Shown in pieces: positions 42,694 through 52,119 of a stretch of 64,000 bases of DNA; the first letter of the stretch is position 1; each line of letters begins with the position of its first letter. The translations under genes were made by a program, and so were the position numbers. Origin of the DNA: an uncultured Clostridia bacterium (GTDB lineage: Bacteria; Bacillota; Clostridia; Christensenellales; UBA1242); assembly GCA_944372505.1 (NCBI GenBank), contig CALVZK010000003.1, forward strand, positions 1-64,000, given 5' to 3'. The notes below the pieces were generated by a model, which had not been told where the DNA came from, searched no databases, and saw only the letters and a list, made by a program, of their open reading frames with translations.

Positions 42694-43989
42694 TTATAAT
42701 ATAAATTTTTTTAAGTCAAATTTTTTCTTTGTTTCTTTAAAAGCATTTTGAACATATGACTTGTCAATATTTACTTCTATTAAAGGAAGTTGATTAGATG
42801 CGTTAAATGATATATCTTCTAACAAACTTTCCATAATTGTATGCAATCTTCTTGCCCCAATATTTTCACTCGTTTCATTTTCGGTGGCAGCCATTTCTGC
42901 TATTTCATCTAAAGCATCATCGGTAAAATGTAAATCAATGTTATCTACCTTTAAAATACTTGCATATTGTAATGTTACAGAATTTTTAGGCTCTGATAAA
43001 ATGCGTTTAAAGTCATCTTTAGTTAAATTATCAAGATCAACTCTAATAGGGAATCTACCTTGTAACTCAGGTATCATATCTTCAATATTGGAAACATGAA
43101 ATGCCCCCGAAGCAATAAAAAGAATAAAATCAGTTTTTACATTACCATATTTAGTGGCAACAGTGCTTCCTTCAACAATAGGAAGAATATCTCTTTGTAC
43201 TCCTTCTCTAGAAACATCTTGATTATTAGAACCACCACTTTTACCAATAATTTTATCTATTTCATCAATAAAAATAATTCCCTCTTCTTCAGTTCTTCTT
43301 ATAGCTTCTGCATAAACATTGTCTTTATCAATTATTCTATCACACTCTTCACTTGTTAATATTTCTCGGGCACGACTAACGCTCATCTTCCTTTTTTTAT
43401 GTTTTTGAGGTAAAAGCCCATCAAACATAGATCCCAAACTAATTTCTGGTCCACCAATAGCAACCATCGGTTTTGGATTATCTAAAACAAGAATATCTAT
43501 ACTTTCATTTTCTAATTTACCCTCTTTTAATTCTTGAGCAATAATTGTTTTATCTACTGCAATATCTGCTGCTCGTCTTGTGTCACAAATAGCATCTAAA
43601 AGTTTGTTTTCTACAATCGGACTAACTTTAGCTTCCATCTCGTGTGCTTTCTCATCTTTTACCATTCTAACTGCAACTTCAACAAGATCTCTTATCATGC
43701 TTTCAACATCACGCCCAACATAACCCACTTCAGTATATTTTGTTGCCTCTATTTTAATGAAAGGTGCTTTAACAAGTTTAGCAAGTCTTCTGGCAATTTC
43801 GGTTTTACCTACCCCAGTAGGACCACGCATAATAATATTTTTAGGAGTAATTTCTTCTCTCAATTCTTTTGGCAACTGACTTCTTCTATATCTATTACGT
43901 AAAGCAATAGCCACCGCTCTTTTTGCCTTCGCTTGTCCTATAATGTATTTATCTAACTCATCAACAATTTGTCTAGGTGTTAAATCCAT
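42694..43989 (-). CDS. hslU: ATP-dependent protease ATPase subunit HslU
   Basis: This 431-residue AAA+ unfoldase (ClpY) of the HslUV protease has TPRQIVDELDKYIIGQAKAK, Walker A RGPTGVGKTEIA (about residue 54), the pore motif EVGYVGRDVESMIRDL, the I domain with its acidic/basic segment (DGLLPQKHKKRKMSVSRA), Walker B GIIFIDEIDKII and the C-terminal tail needed to activate HslV (KKFDLKKFIL). It follows hslV with a single base between them. Confidence 0.97.
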   Translation of the reverse strand: MDLTPRQIVDELDKYIIGQAKAKRAVAIALRNRYRRSQLPKELREEITPKNIIMRGPTGVGKTEIARRLAKLVKAPFIKIEATKYTEVGYVGRDVESMIRDLVEVAVRMVKDEKAHEMEAKVSPIVENKLLDAICDTRRAADIAVDKTIIAQELKEGKLENESIDILVLDNPKPMVAIGGPEISLGSMFDGLLPQKHKKRKMSVSRAREILTSEECDRIIDKDNVYAEAIRRTEEEGIIFIDEIDKIIGKSGGSNNQDVSREGVQRDILPIVEGSTVATKYGNVKTDFILFIASGAFHVSNIEDMIPELQGRFPIRVDLDNLTKDDFKRILSEPKNSVTLQYASILKVDNIDLHFTDDALDEIAEMAATENETSENIGARRLHTIMESLLEDISFNASNQLPLIEVNIDKSYVQNAFKETKKKFDLKKFIL

Positions 43990-43990
43990 C

Positions 43991-44530
43991 TTATACCTCC
44001 TCTACTGTAATATGATCATTTGTAAATACGCAAATTTGTCCTGCAATTTCAAGTGCTTTTTTGCAAATTTCTTTTGCAGATAATTTAGTGTTCTGTTTTA
44101 ACGCTTTCGCAGCAGCAAGGGCATAATTACCACCGCTACCTATTGCACAAACATCATCATCTGGTTCAATTACTTCGCCTGTACCACTGACAATTAAAAG
44201 TTGATTTTTATCAGCAACAATCATCATGGCATTAAGTTGTCTAGATGCTTTATCTTCACGCCAAGTGCTAGCAAGTTCTACAGCACTTCTCATAAGATTA
44301 CCTGAAAATTTATTAAGCATATTTTCAAATCTTTCACACAAAGAAAACGCGTCCGCGACACTCCCAGCAAATCCAATAACAACTTTATCTTCATATATTC
44401 TTCTAACTTTATGTGCGTTAGATTTAAAAATCACACTTTCACTCATAGTAACTTGTCCGTCACCAGCAATAGCAATTTTACCATCTCTTTTAACTCCACA
44501 AATTGTTGTCCCTCTAAAAATGCTTTCCAT
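43991..44530 (-). CDS. hslV: ATP-dependent protease peptidase subunit HslV
   Basis: I start this 179-residue subunit at the ATG 44528-44530, nine bases after GGAGG; the frame can be extended upstream to 44563 into trmFO, without support. It begins [18 protein letters not shown]. The threonine pair after a short propeptide is the catalytic terminus, so processing at Gly-Thr is expected. [19 protein letters not shown] and [18 protein letters not shown] are standard HslV features. It overlaps the end of the trmFO-like gene. Confidence 0.95.
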   Translation of the reverse strand: MESIFRGTTICGVKRDGKIAIAGDGQVTMSESVIFKSNAHKVRRIYEDKVVIGFAGSVADAFSLCERFENMLNKFSGNLMRSAVELASTWREDKASRQLNAMMIVADKNQLLIVSGTGEVIEPDDDVCAIGSGGNYALAAAKALKQNTKLSAKEICKKALEIAGQICVFTNDHITVEEV

Positions 44531-45761
44531 AAAAATATTCCTCCTTAAATCTAGCAAGGCCATTAGACGTTTTTTCGAATAATTTTTCTACTAAATCATT
44601 TAATTTGGTTGCCTGCTGTGAATCCATTATATCATATTCTTTAGTATTTGCATTTAATTTTAGCGATTTTTTACAAAGAATTTTATTATTAACATCATTT
44701 ATTAAACTATATTGCGGAAATTTAATTAAATCAAAATTATTTATATATCTAAATACTTCTCTTGCTACAAAATGTCCACTTGCAATACATTTTTCATATC
44801 CATTTATACCTAGAATAGAACCTGCAAAAAACAAATTTCCCTCAGTTTGACTTTGACAAAACTCATTAATCACATATTTGGGCTTAATTTGAACACAATC
44901 TAAATGACTAGCCTTTTTTTCTATTTTAGCATTTTTAAAGCCTGGTAAAGATCTATATATTTCAAGTTGTTCTAATTCATCAAACATAGACCCTATGTTG
45001 CATAGTTGCCAGTTTTGTCCCTGCTTAATAAGTTTTAAAGTGGCATACGGCTTTTCAACACCCTCAATATAGATGGGCATAAGTGCATAATTTTTCAATC
45101 CATCTTTGCTTTTACAAACAAGATCTTCAATAGTATGTTCACAAATTTTGAAATTCCCTTTTAACAAATTACTATTTATTGCACTTACTATTTTATTTAT
45201 AAAAACAATATATTCTTGATATGTCAATGGTAAGACATATTCATTATCATCTTTTAAATATAACCTGCTAGTGTCAATATTACTTAAAACAGGATTAATG
45301 TTTTTATAGTTTACACATTTCATAGAGCCATATTTTTTTAATAATAATTCATACATACCCTTGTCACTATTAGCGCCACTTGCAATTATATTTATTTCTT
45401 TTGGATTTAGTTCATTTATTGAAATATTAAAATATTCAATGTTTTTGTTGTTTTTTATTTTTTCTTTCGCCAAAGTAATAATTTCTCCTGCTTTGCAACC
45501 TTTAAAATTTTGTCTTTCTAATAATTCTTCTATTTTTATCAAAGGACTGCTTAAAAGACTAAGTTCTTTTTTCAATAATTTATTATAAACTTGCTCAATA
45601 ATTGTTTGTTTATTACTATCATTACAATGTTTGCAAGTACATTTGTAACCTTCTCCACCGTCAAAAATATGAACTTTAATACCTAGGCTGGCTAAAAATA
45701 AAGCACATTCCATACCTGCGTATCCACAACCTATAACATTTACAAAAGTATTATTTTTCAT
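44514..45761 (-). CDS. trmFO: Divergent TrmFO-type folate/FAD tRNA methyltransferase
   Basis: The FAD motif of this 415-residue protein ([21 protein letters not shown]), the tail region [27 protein letters not shown] and [12 protein letters not shown] identify a TrmFO/Gid protein, which methylates U54 of tRNA using methylene-THF. The context dprA-topA-trmFO-hslVU agrees with Bacillus. The sequence is unusually changed: the CSNSL region is replaced by a Cys-rich KCTCKHCND segment, and GPMKPVGL reads YALMPIYI. The cysteine of the FEGCMPIE block is kept ([11 protein letters not shown]). Loss of folate-pocket motifs makes activity uncertain. It overlaps hslV. Confidence 0.82.
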   Translation of the reverse strand: MKNNTFVNVIGCGYAGMECALFLASLGIKVHIFDGGEGYKCTCKHCNDSNKQTIIEQVYNKLLKKELSLLSSPLIKIEELLERQNFKGCKAGEIITLAKEKIKNNKNIEYFNISINELNPKEINIIASGANSDKGMYELLLKKYGSMKCVNYKNINPVLSNIDTSRLYLKDDNEYVLPLTYQEYIVFINKIVSAINSNLLKGNFKICEHTIEDLVCKSKDGLKNYALMPIYIEGVEKPYATLKLIKQGQNWQLCNIGSMFDELEQLEIYRSLPGFKNAKIEKKASHLDCVQIKPKYVINEFCQSQTEGNLFFAGSILGINGYEKCIASGHFVAREVFRYINNFDLIKFPQYSLINDVNNKILCKKSLKLNANTKEYDIMDSQQATKLNDLVEKLFEKTSNGLARFKEEYFYGKHF

Positions 45762-45907
45762 TTTTCCTCATATCATCATGTTATAAAAATTAAAAATAAA
45801 TGGTTCAAAAATATCTAAAACAATTATACTATAAATTAAATGTTTTTCAAAATAAACTTTTACTAAAAGTTTGAAAATAATTTCTTTTTATGTCAAATTA
45901 ATATTAA

Positions 45908-45940
45908 AAAAAGCCCTTATTTTTTTAAAGGCTTTTTTGG
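45908..45940 (-). terminator. Terminator after topA
   Basis: On the minus strand AAGCCTTT and AAGGGCTT form a stem with one mismatch, followed by seven T. It lies just after the topA stop. Confidence 0.75.
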
Positions 45941-45949
45941 TTTTTAAAA

Positions 45950-48025
45950 TTAATTTATTTCTTCACTATTTTTAACAAAATCGCAGTCTAAATTTGAACA
46001 TTTTATTCTTTTACCTTTAATTATTAATGGACTAGAACATTTTGGGCATTTTTCTCCTGTTGTAATATCCCAACTCATAAATTTACATTCTGGATAATTA
46101 GAACATGAATAAAATAATTTGCCTTTTTTGCTTCTTCTTTCAGTCAAATCTGCACCACATTCTGGACATTTACCAACTTTTTTTATTTCTTTTTCTATAG
46201 GTTTTGTATTTCTACATTTTGGGAAATTAGAACATGCTAAAAATTCTCCAAATTTACCTTGTCTTATTACCATTTTTCCACCACATTTTTCACAAATTTC
46301 GTCTGTTTCTTTTGGTGGTTCTTTTAAACTTTCTTTGCTTTGTCCTGCTCTAACAAGAAGATTTTCAAATCCTTCATAAAAACTTGATACAACATTATGC
46401 CAATCCTCATCTTTGTGAGCAATATCATCTAACCTCTGTTCCATATGAGCAGTAAACTTAACATTTATTACACCACTGAAAAATTTTTCTAAATATTCAG
46501 TTATTTTTTCTCCCAATGGAGTTGGAAATAAGTACCTACCTTCTTTTTGAGTGTATTTTCTACTTGCAAGCACTGTAATTGTAGCGGCATACGTTGCAGG
46601 CCTACCAATTCCCTTCTCTTCCATTGCTTTTACTAAAGTTGCTTCAGTATATCTAGTTGGAGGTTTGGTAAATTTTTGCTCTGGCTCTATCTTTTCACAA
46701 GGCAGTAATTCTCCTTCTTCAAGTTTTGGAAGTTTACCAGCAAGCCCATCTTTATTCTCTTCCTCTACAAATTCTTTGTAAACAGTCGTATAACCAGGGA
46801 ACTCCATAGTCTTACCATTTACTTTAAATCCATAACCTTCACAATCAAAATTAACGGCAACATTTGAATATTCGGCTTCGGTCATTTGACTTGCTAAAAA
46901 TCTTTCATAAATTAACTTATATAATCTATAATTGTCGCTCGTTAAAGTCTTTTTAGCCTTTTCTGGAGTTATTGTCATAGTAATCGGTCTAATAGCTTCA
47001 TGTGCATCTTGTGCACTATCTTTTGTATGGTAAATATTTGGTTTTGTAGGAACAAAATCATCTCCATATTTTTCTCTGATAAAATCTCTACAAGCATTTT
47101 GTGCATCAGTAGAAACACGAACAGAATCTGTTCTAATATATGTAATTAAAGCAATTTTCCCTTCGCCTTCAATTTCAACACCCTCATATAACTGTTGAGC
47201 GGCAGAGGTAGTTCTAGTCAAAGTCATACCTAATTTATTTAAAGCATCTTGTTGCATTGTGCTAGTAGTAAATGGGGCAGGAGCATGAGATTTGGTTTTT
47301 GATTTTTTAATTTCTGTAATTAAAAATTGTTTATCTTTAATTTTTTCTAACATTAGGTCAACTTGTTCTTTGTTTTTAGGAACAAATTTTTTCTTATTAT
47401 AACTATATAACGTTGTCTTAATTTGATGTTTATCTTTTTTTAAAAAGGCAGATACTGTCCAATATTCTTCAGGAACAAAAGATCTAATTTCTTTTTCCCT
47501 GTCAACAACAAGTTTTAATGCTACAGATTGTACACGCCCCGCAGACAATTTAGGAGCTATTTTTTTACACAATATAGGAGATAACTTATAACCAACAAGT
47601 CTATCAAGAATTCTTCGTGCTTGTTGAGCATTTACAAGTTTTAAATCAATTTTTCTAGGATGAAGTAATGCATTTTCAACAGCTTTTTTTGAAATTTCAT
47701 TAAATTCAATTCTACAATTTTGATCTTTATCAAAATTTAAAATATTTGCTACATGCCAAGCGATTGCTTCTCCTTCTCTATCAGGGTCGGAAGCGATAAA
47801 AACCTGCTCAGCAGACTTTGCTTTTTTCTTTAAATCTTCAATTAAATCTTTTTTATCTGGTACATCCTCATATTTTGGTGTAAAATTATTATTTATATCT
47901 ATCGATAGTCCCTTTTGAGGTAAATCACGGATATGACCTTTAGTAGCAAAAATTTCATACCCTGAACCCAAATACTTTTTGAGTGCTTCTCTTTTAAAAG
48001 GTGATTCTATAACTACTAATTTCAA
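45950..48025 (-). CDS. topA: DNA topoisomerase I
   Basis: This is a 691-residue type IA topoisomerase. I prefer the TTG at 48023-48025, five bases after GGAGGG, because it gives the usual MKLVVIESP start; the frame also opens at a GTG at 48037. Features are the Toprim acidic triad (VIESPFKREAL; SDPDREGEAIAW), the catalytic tyrosine in ALITYIRTDSVR (about residue 295), and IGRPATYAATI. Four-cysteine zinc modules cover roughly the last 120 residues (CEKCGGK...CSNFPKC; CPECGAD...CSNYPEC; CPKCSSP...CSNLDC). It relaxes negative supercoils. It is coupled to dprA. Confidence 0.96.
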   Translation of the reverse strand: MKLVVIESPFKREALKKYLGSGYEIFATKGHIRDLPQKGLSIDINNNFTPKYEDVPDKKDLIEDLKKKAKSAEQVFIASDPDREGEAIAWHVANILNFDKDQNCRIEFNEISKKAVENALLHPRKIDLKLVNAQQARRILDRLVGYKLSPILCKKIAPKLSAGRVQSVALKLVVDREKEIRSFVPEEYWTVSAFLKKDKHQIKTTLYSYNKKKFVPKNKEQVDLMLEKIKDKQFLITEIKKSKTKSHAPAPFTTSTMQQDALNKLGMTLTRTTSAAQQLYEGVEIEGEGKIALITYIRTDSVRVSTDAQNACRDFIREKYGDDFVPTKPNIYHTKDSAQDAHEAIRPITMTITPEKAKKTLTSDNYRLYKLIYERFLASQMTEAEYSNVAVNFDCEGYGFKVNGKTMEFPGYTTVYKEFVEEENKDGLAGKLPKLEEGELLPCEKIEPEQKFTKPPTRYTEATLVKAMEEKGIGRPATYAATITVLASRKYTQKEGRYLFPTPLGEKITEYLEKFFSGVINVKFTAHMEQRLDDIAHKDEDWHNVVSSFYEGFENLLVRAGQSKESLKEPPKETDEICEKCGGKMVIRQGKFGEFLACSNFPKCRNTKPIEKEIKKVGKCPECGADLTERRSKKGKLFYSCSNYPECKFMSWDITTGEKCPKCSSPLIIKGKRIKCSNLDCDFVKNSEEIN

Positions 48026-48036
48026 AATTCCCTCCA

Positions 48037-49116
48037 CTAATTTAAAATAACAAAGCCCCCTGGCAATCTACTTATTATTCCACGAATTTCTAAAGTTGTC
48101 AAATAACTATTAAAATTATTTATGCTCATATTGCAATTTTTTGCCAAAAAATCAATCTCTTTCATCCCATCTTGAAGCAAAGAAATAATATTTTGTTCTT
48201 CAAACGAAAGTTGCTCCGCAATATTTTTAATCCCATTTTTTGAGATAATTTTATTGTAATCCTTTAAAATATCATCACAACAAGTTACACACATTGCCTG
48301 ACCTGTTTTTATCATTTCATTAGTAAGTTCACTTAAATTACTTTCAATACTACCTGGAATGGCATACAAATTTTTCCCATAGTCAAGAGCATAGTCTCTA
48401 GTATGTAATGTCCCACTTTTTATTCCTGCTTCAGTAATTAATAACCCATCACTCAATCCTGCTATGATACGGTTTCTTTGTGGAAAAGAAAATTTTGTTG
48501 CTTTTTTATTTGGTAAATATTCACTTATTAAAAGTCCTTTTTTAGCTATCTCTTCTGCAAGAGAAATATGTTCTGCAGGATAAATTTCATCAAATCCTGA
48601 ACCTAATACTGCAATAGTTTTTCCTCCAACTTCCAGACATTTTCTATGTGCAATACTATCTATCCCGTACGCTAAACCACTTACTATAACTATTCCTTCC
48701 TTTGCCAAACTTCTAGCAAATCTATCTGTAATCACTCTACCATAATTACTAGGCTTTCTCGTTCCAACTATTCCTATAGAAGGTTTTTTTAATAATGATA
48801 TATCTCCCTTACAAAATAAAAACAGTGGTGCTTCAGGTAAATCTTTTAATTTGTCTGGATAATCTTCATCAAAAATCGTAATTAAGCTAATATCTTCATT
48901 TTTTAAATTATTTAAATAATTTTCAATTCGTTTCTCATCATACAAAGCTTTAATTTTATCTAATTTATCTTTGGTCAAAACATCTTCAATTTGCTTACTT
49001 TCAAAAAAAGAATTAATAGAAAAACTACTTGCCAATATATTCCTTATTTGTTCAAGTTTAGCAATTGTTAAATCAAACATAGATAAAAAAACTAATAATT
49101 TTTTTTCTTCTTTCAT
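48037..49116 (-). CDS. dprA: DNA-processing protein DprA/Smf
   Basis: This 359-residue protein loads RecA on incoming single strands during transformation. The Rossmann-type core is GIVGTRKPSNYGRVITD...GIVIVSGLAYGIDSIAHRKCL..GGKTIAVLGSGFDEIYP, followed by FPQRNRIIAGLSDGLLITEAG. The last 60 residues form a winged-helix DML1-like domain (EEQNIISLLQDGMKEIDFLA). Neighbours topA and the YifB gene are standard. No other competence genes are in the window, so DNA uptake is not implied by this gene alone. Confidence 0.95.
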   Translation of the reverse strand: MKEEKKLLVFLSMFDLTIAKLEQIRNILASSFSINSFFESKQIEDVLTKDKLDKIKALYDEKRIENYLNNLKNEDISLITIFDEDYPDKLKDLPEAPLFLFCKGDISLLKKPSIGIVGTRKPSNYGRVITDRFARSLAKEGIVIVSGLAYGIDSIAHRKCLEVGGKTIAVLGSGFDEIYPAEHISLAEEIAKKGLLISEYLPNKKATKFSFPQRNRIIAGLSDGLLITEAGIKSGTLHTRDYALDYGKNLYAIPGSIESNLSELTNEMIKTGQAMCVTCCDDILKDYNKIISKNGIKNIAEQLSFEEQNIISLLQDGMKEIDFLAKNCNMSINNFNSYLTTLEIRGIISRLPGGFVILN

Positions 49117-49119
49117 TTT

Positions 49120-50652
49120 TTATTCCCAATATTTTCTATCAAGCGTTCTATACGAAATTGCTTCAGCAATATGATTTAATTGTATATTTTCACTACCGTC
49201 AAGATCTGCTATTGTTCTAGCTACTTTTAAAATTCTATCATGCGCTCTAGCGGAAAGTTTTAATCTTTCAAAAGCATTTCGTAATAAGTCTTCACACGAA
49301 TCATCTAATTTACAATATTTTTTTACTTGTGTAACTGTCATTTTTGCATTACTATAATTTTTATCTTTCTTGTATCTTTCGACCTGTATTTTTCTTGCTT
49401 TATTAACTCTATCTTTAATGTCTATAGAATGTTCTTCATTATTATCACTTTTTAATTGATCATAAGTAACACTGTCAACTTCTATATGTATATCAATTCG
49501 GTCCATTATAGGTCCTGAAATTCTAGATAAATATTTTGAAATTTGGCCGGCACTACAACGACATTCTTTATCTTTAGAGCCATAATTTCCACATGGACAA
49601 GGATTCATTGAGGCTATTAAAGTAAAATTTGCTGGATAGGTTACTGTTGCTTTATTTCTTGCAACAGTAATTATTCCATCTTCTAAAGGTTGACGCAATG
49701 TTTCTATTGCCTGTTTTGAATATTCTGGAAATTCATCTAAAAACAGAACTCCATGATCAGCCAATGAAATTTCTCCCGGTTTACTATATACTCCTCCACC
49801 TGTCAAAGCTACAATTGTAGTTGTGTGGTGAGGACTTCTAAAAGGTCTTTCACAAACAATTCCCTCTTTTAAATCCAATTCACCTGCTATCGAGTGAATT
49901 TTGGTTACTTCAAGCGCTTCTTCAAAAGTCATATCTGGTAAAATAGAGGGAAAACATTTAGCAAGCATACTCTTTCCACTTCCTGGTGGTCCAACCATCA
50001 AAAGATTATGCCCTCCTGCCGCAGCAATTTCAAGCGCTCTTTTTGCAGTTGACTGTCCTTTCACATAACAAAAATCAAGTCCTCTACTACTTTCTTTTAT
50101 AATATCCTCATATTTACATTCTTGCACATGATTAATATTTAATTGACCATTTAAAAATTTTACTGTTTCATCTAAACTCGTAACAGGATATACTTTAATA
50201 CCTTCTATAAAACTCGCTTCGTGTTCGTTATCTTTTGGTATAATAAATTTTTTATAACCTAAAGCCCTAGCAGAAATTAAAAGAGGCAGTACTCCCTTGA
50301 CTTTTTTAACAGTTCCGTCAAAAGACAATTCGCCTATATATACAAACTCATTTTCTTTTCTAATATTATTTTCTTCGTTTAAAGCAAGAATTCCAACAGC
50401 AATGGCTAAATCATAAATTGATCCTTCTTTTTTTATGTCTGCTGGTGCTAAATTGATGGTTATTCTCTTGATAGGATAATCATAAGCACTATTTTTAATC
50501 GCAGATCTAACTCTTTCTTTTGCCTCTTTTATTGCTGTATCTGCAAGTCCTACTATTTCAAAATGAGGAAGTCCATTACTTACATCAACTTCCACATCAA
50601 TAGGATATCCCTCTATTCCCTGCAACCCAAAACTTTTAACTTTTGCTAACAT
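49120..50652 (-). CDS. YifB/ComM family Mg-chelatase-like AAA ATPase
   Basis: The first 190 residues of this 510-residue protein form a Lon-protease-like fold (IEGYPIDVEVDVSNGLPHFEIVGL, INLAPADIKKEGSIYDLAIAVG). The AAA core has Walker A VGPPGSGKSMLAKCFP (about residue 215), Walker B VLFLDEFPEYS, and MNPCPCGNYG with a later CRC, which together form a zinc site. ComM of this family is a helicase that helps strand uptake in transformation. It precedes dprA, which fits. The C-terminal ARAHDRILKVARTIADL is a family mark. Confidence 0.93.
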   Translation of the reverse strand: MLAKVKSFGLQGIEGYPIDVEVDVSNGLPHFEIVGLADTAIKEAKERVRSAIKNSAYDYPIKRITINLAPADIKKEGSIYDLAIAVGILALNEENNIRKENEFVYIGELSFDGTVKKVKGVLPLLISARALGYKKFIIPKDNEHEASFIEGIKVYPVTSLDETVKFLNGQLNINHVQECKYEDIIKESSRGLDFCYVKGQSTAKRALEIAAAGGHNLLMVGPPGSGKSMLAKCFPSILPDMTFEEALEVTKIHSIAGELDLKEGIVCERPFRSPHHTTTIVALTGGGVYSKPGEISLADHGVLFLDEFPEYSKQAIETLRQPLEDGIITVARNKATVTYPANFTLIASMNPCPCGNYGSKDKECRCSAGQISKYLSRISGPIMDRIDIHIEVDSVTYDQLKSDNNEEHSIDIKDRVNKARKIQVERYKKDKNYSNAKMTVTQVKKYCKLDDSCEDLLRNAFERLKLSARAHDRILKVARTIADLDGSENIQLNHIAEAISYRTLDRKYWE

Positions 50653-50733
50653 TTATACTCCCATTAAAAAGCATTATAATAAAAATATAATTATTTTACA
50701 AATATTTTACAAAATAATATATAATTTTTTATT

Positions 50734-51450
50734 TTAAAAATTATTAGCATTATTTAATAATGATTTTAATTTTAATTTATCATTATTATCAATTCTAAAG
50801 GATTCGCAAGCTTTTTGTATTGTTTTCCTTTTTATAAAAGCATCTTTCATTATTTGAAGTTTATCAAACATAAATTTAAAATTATAAATACAAGCTTCGC
50901 TATAACACCAAGCAATAGCCATTTTTACATAATATGAATCCTTTTTTATTTTTAAGGTTAAAGTTGATTTATCATTACACCATTTATCAAAATTAATATC
51001 ATTAAATAAATTATATAAATAATCAATATTTGTTTTTACATAAGTTTTAAAAAGCCATATAACTCCTACTCTAACAACAAAAACATTTTCATCATTTAAA
51101 AGAGAAATAAAAAATTCTTTTTGACTTTCTAAACCTTTTAATCTTGATACGATCATATCACAACTTGCCCAGTTATCAATATAAGGCAAAACATGTTTTA
51201 TCAATTCTATCTTTTTTTCTGGCAATTCTTTAGAAAAAGCAATCATAAATCCTGCAAGTAATATTTCTTCATAACTTTCTAATTTTATATCATATATAGA
51301 AAAATTTTCCTTTAATAAATTCTTGGCGAAATTTTCTAAAAGTTTTGTTTTTATTCCATAAATATAAAAATTTGATTGAATTATTTTTTTATCAAACTCC
51401 GCTTTTTGTAAATTTTTATTATTCTCTAAAAAAGCTTTTATTCTGTCCAT
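50734..51450 (-). CDS. AlkD-like DNA alkylation repair protein
   Basis: This 238-residue protein is built of helical HEAT-like repeats and starts at the ATG 51448-51450, nine bases after GAGGAG. The segment FYIYGIKTKLLENFAKNLLKE, the LPYIDNWASCDMIVSRLKG block with Trp and Asp, and VRVGVIWLFKTYV and SYYVKMAIAWCYSEA follow the AlkC/AlkD pattern, in which Asp and Trp residues line the DNA groove. AlkD removes 3- and 7-alkylpurines. The gene lies upstream of yifB-dprA and downstream of a zinc-ribbon gene. Confidence 0.85.
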   Translation of the reverse strand: MDRIKAFLENNKNLQKAEFDKKIIQSNFYIYGIKTKLLENFAKNLLKENFSIYDIKLESYEEILLAGFMIAFSKELPEKKIELIKHVLPYIDNWASCDMIVSRLKGLESQKEFFISLLNDENVFVVRVGVIWLFKTYVKTNIDYLYNLFNDINFDKWCNDKSTLTLKIKKDSYYVKMAIAWCYSEACIYNFKFMFDKLQIMKDAFIKRKTIQKACESFRIDNNDKLKLKSLLNNANNF

Positions 51451-51475
51451 TCTGTTTATCTCCTCAAATAACAAA

Positions 51476-51494
51476 AGGTGGCAAAGCCACCAAT
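51476..51494 (-). terminator. Terminator of the zinc-ribbon gene
   Basis: GGTGGC-TTT-GCCACC is followed by TTTTG on the minus strand, immediately after the stop at 51498. Confidence 0.7.
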
Positions 51495-51497
51495 AAT

Positions 51498-51965
51498 TTA
51501 ATCCTGTTTTTTACCACATTTATCACAAAAAATTGCATCACTATCTATGGGTTTACCACAATATTTACAGTATTTCTTATTTTCCCCACTTTCATCAGTT
51601 AATTGCTCTTTAACTGCTTTTGTTATTTTTTTTACATGTGGCTCAGCAATATCTCCACTAACAGAGGAAATATCCGTTAAATCTTCTTTATTTTCGTTAA
51701 TCAAATACTTTTTTGTTTTAACTTGTAATTTAGCAATGTTAGGAGAAAAACCAATAAAATTAAAAACAAAACTAAAAATTATAGAACATGCTCCACCAAA
51801 ACGCAAACCCATTTTTGAAACATTATTGTCGAATGTTCGTTCTTTAAAAAGAACAAATGATAAAATTAATAGTATTATTCCTAAAATCAACAATGAAAAT
51901 CCTATAATTTTTAAAACCATATAAATTTTAGGTAATTTATTATTTTCATTCCTTTCTTTTTGCAT
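51498..51965 (-). CDS. Zinc-ribbon membrane protein of unknown function
   Basis: This 155-residue protein begins with a short charged N-terminus, then two transmembrane helices (MVLKIIGFSLLILGIILLILSFVLF; FGGACSIIFSFVFNFIGF). A linker leads to a C-terminal zinc ribbon CKYCGKPIDSDAIFCDKCGKKQ with two CxxC pairs. Proteins of this build are common in Clostridia and usually annotated only as zinc-ribbon domain proteins. The ribbon would face the cytoplasm if both ends lie inside. Confidence 0.75.
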   Translation of the reverse strand: MQKERNENNKLPKIYMVLKIIGFSLLILGIILLILSFVLFKERTFDNNVSKMGLRFGGACSIIFSFVFNFIGFSPNIAKLQVKTKKYLINENKEDLTDISSVSGDIAEPHVKKITKAVKEQLTDESGENKKYCKYCGKPIDSDAIFCDKCGKKQD

Positions 51966-52119
51966 ATTCCCTTCTTTTTTATAGAATAATAAATTTAAAA
52001 TGTATTGTCAAATTTTTTAAAGTATAAATTATAAAATTAAATTCGTAATACAAATGCCTCAAAATTTTCTTAAGTAAATATCACTTGTTTTACTTAATAT
52101 AAAATGAAAATTTTTTTTA

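Noticed and set aside
51826..51836. Another TTGTCGAA (Spo0A-like) match
   Set aside because: It lies inside the coding region of the zinc-ribbon gene and is likely chance.
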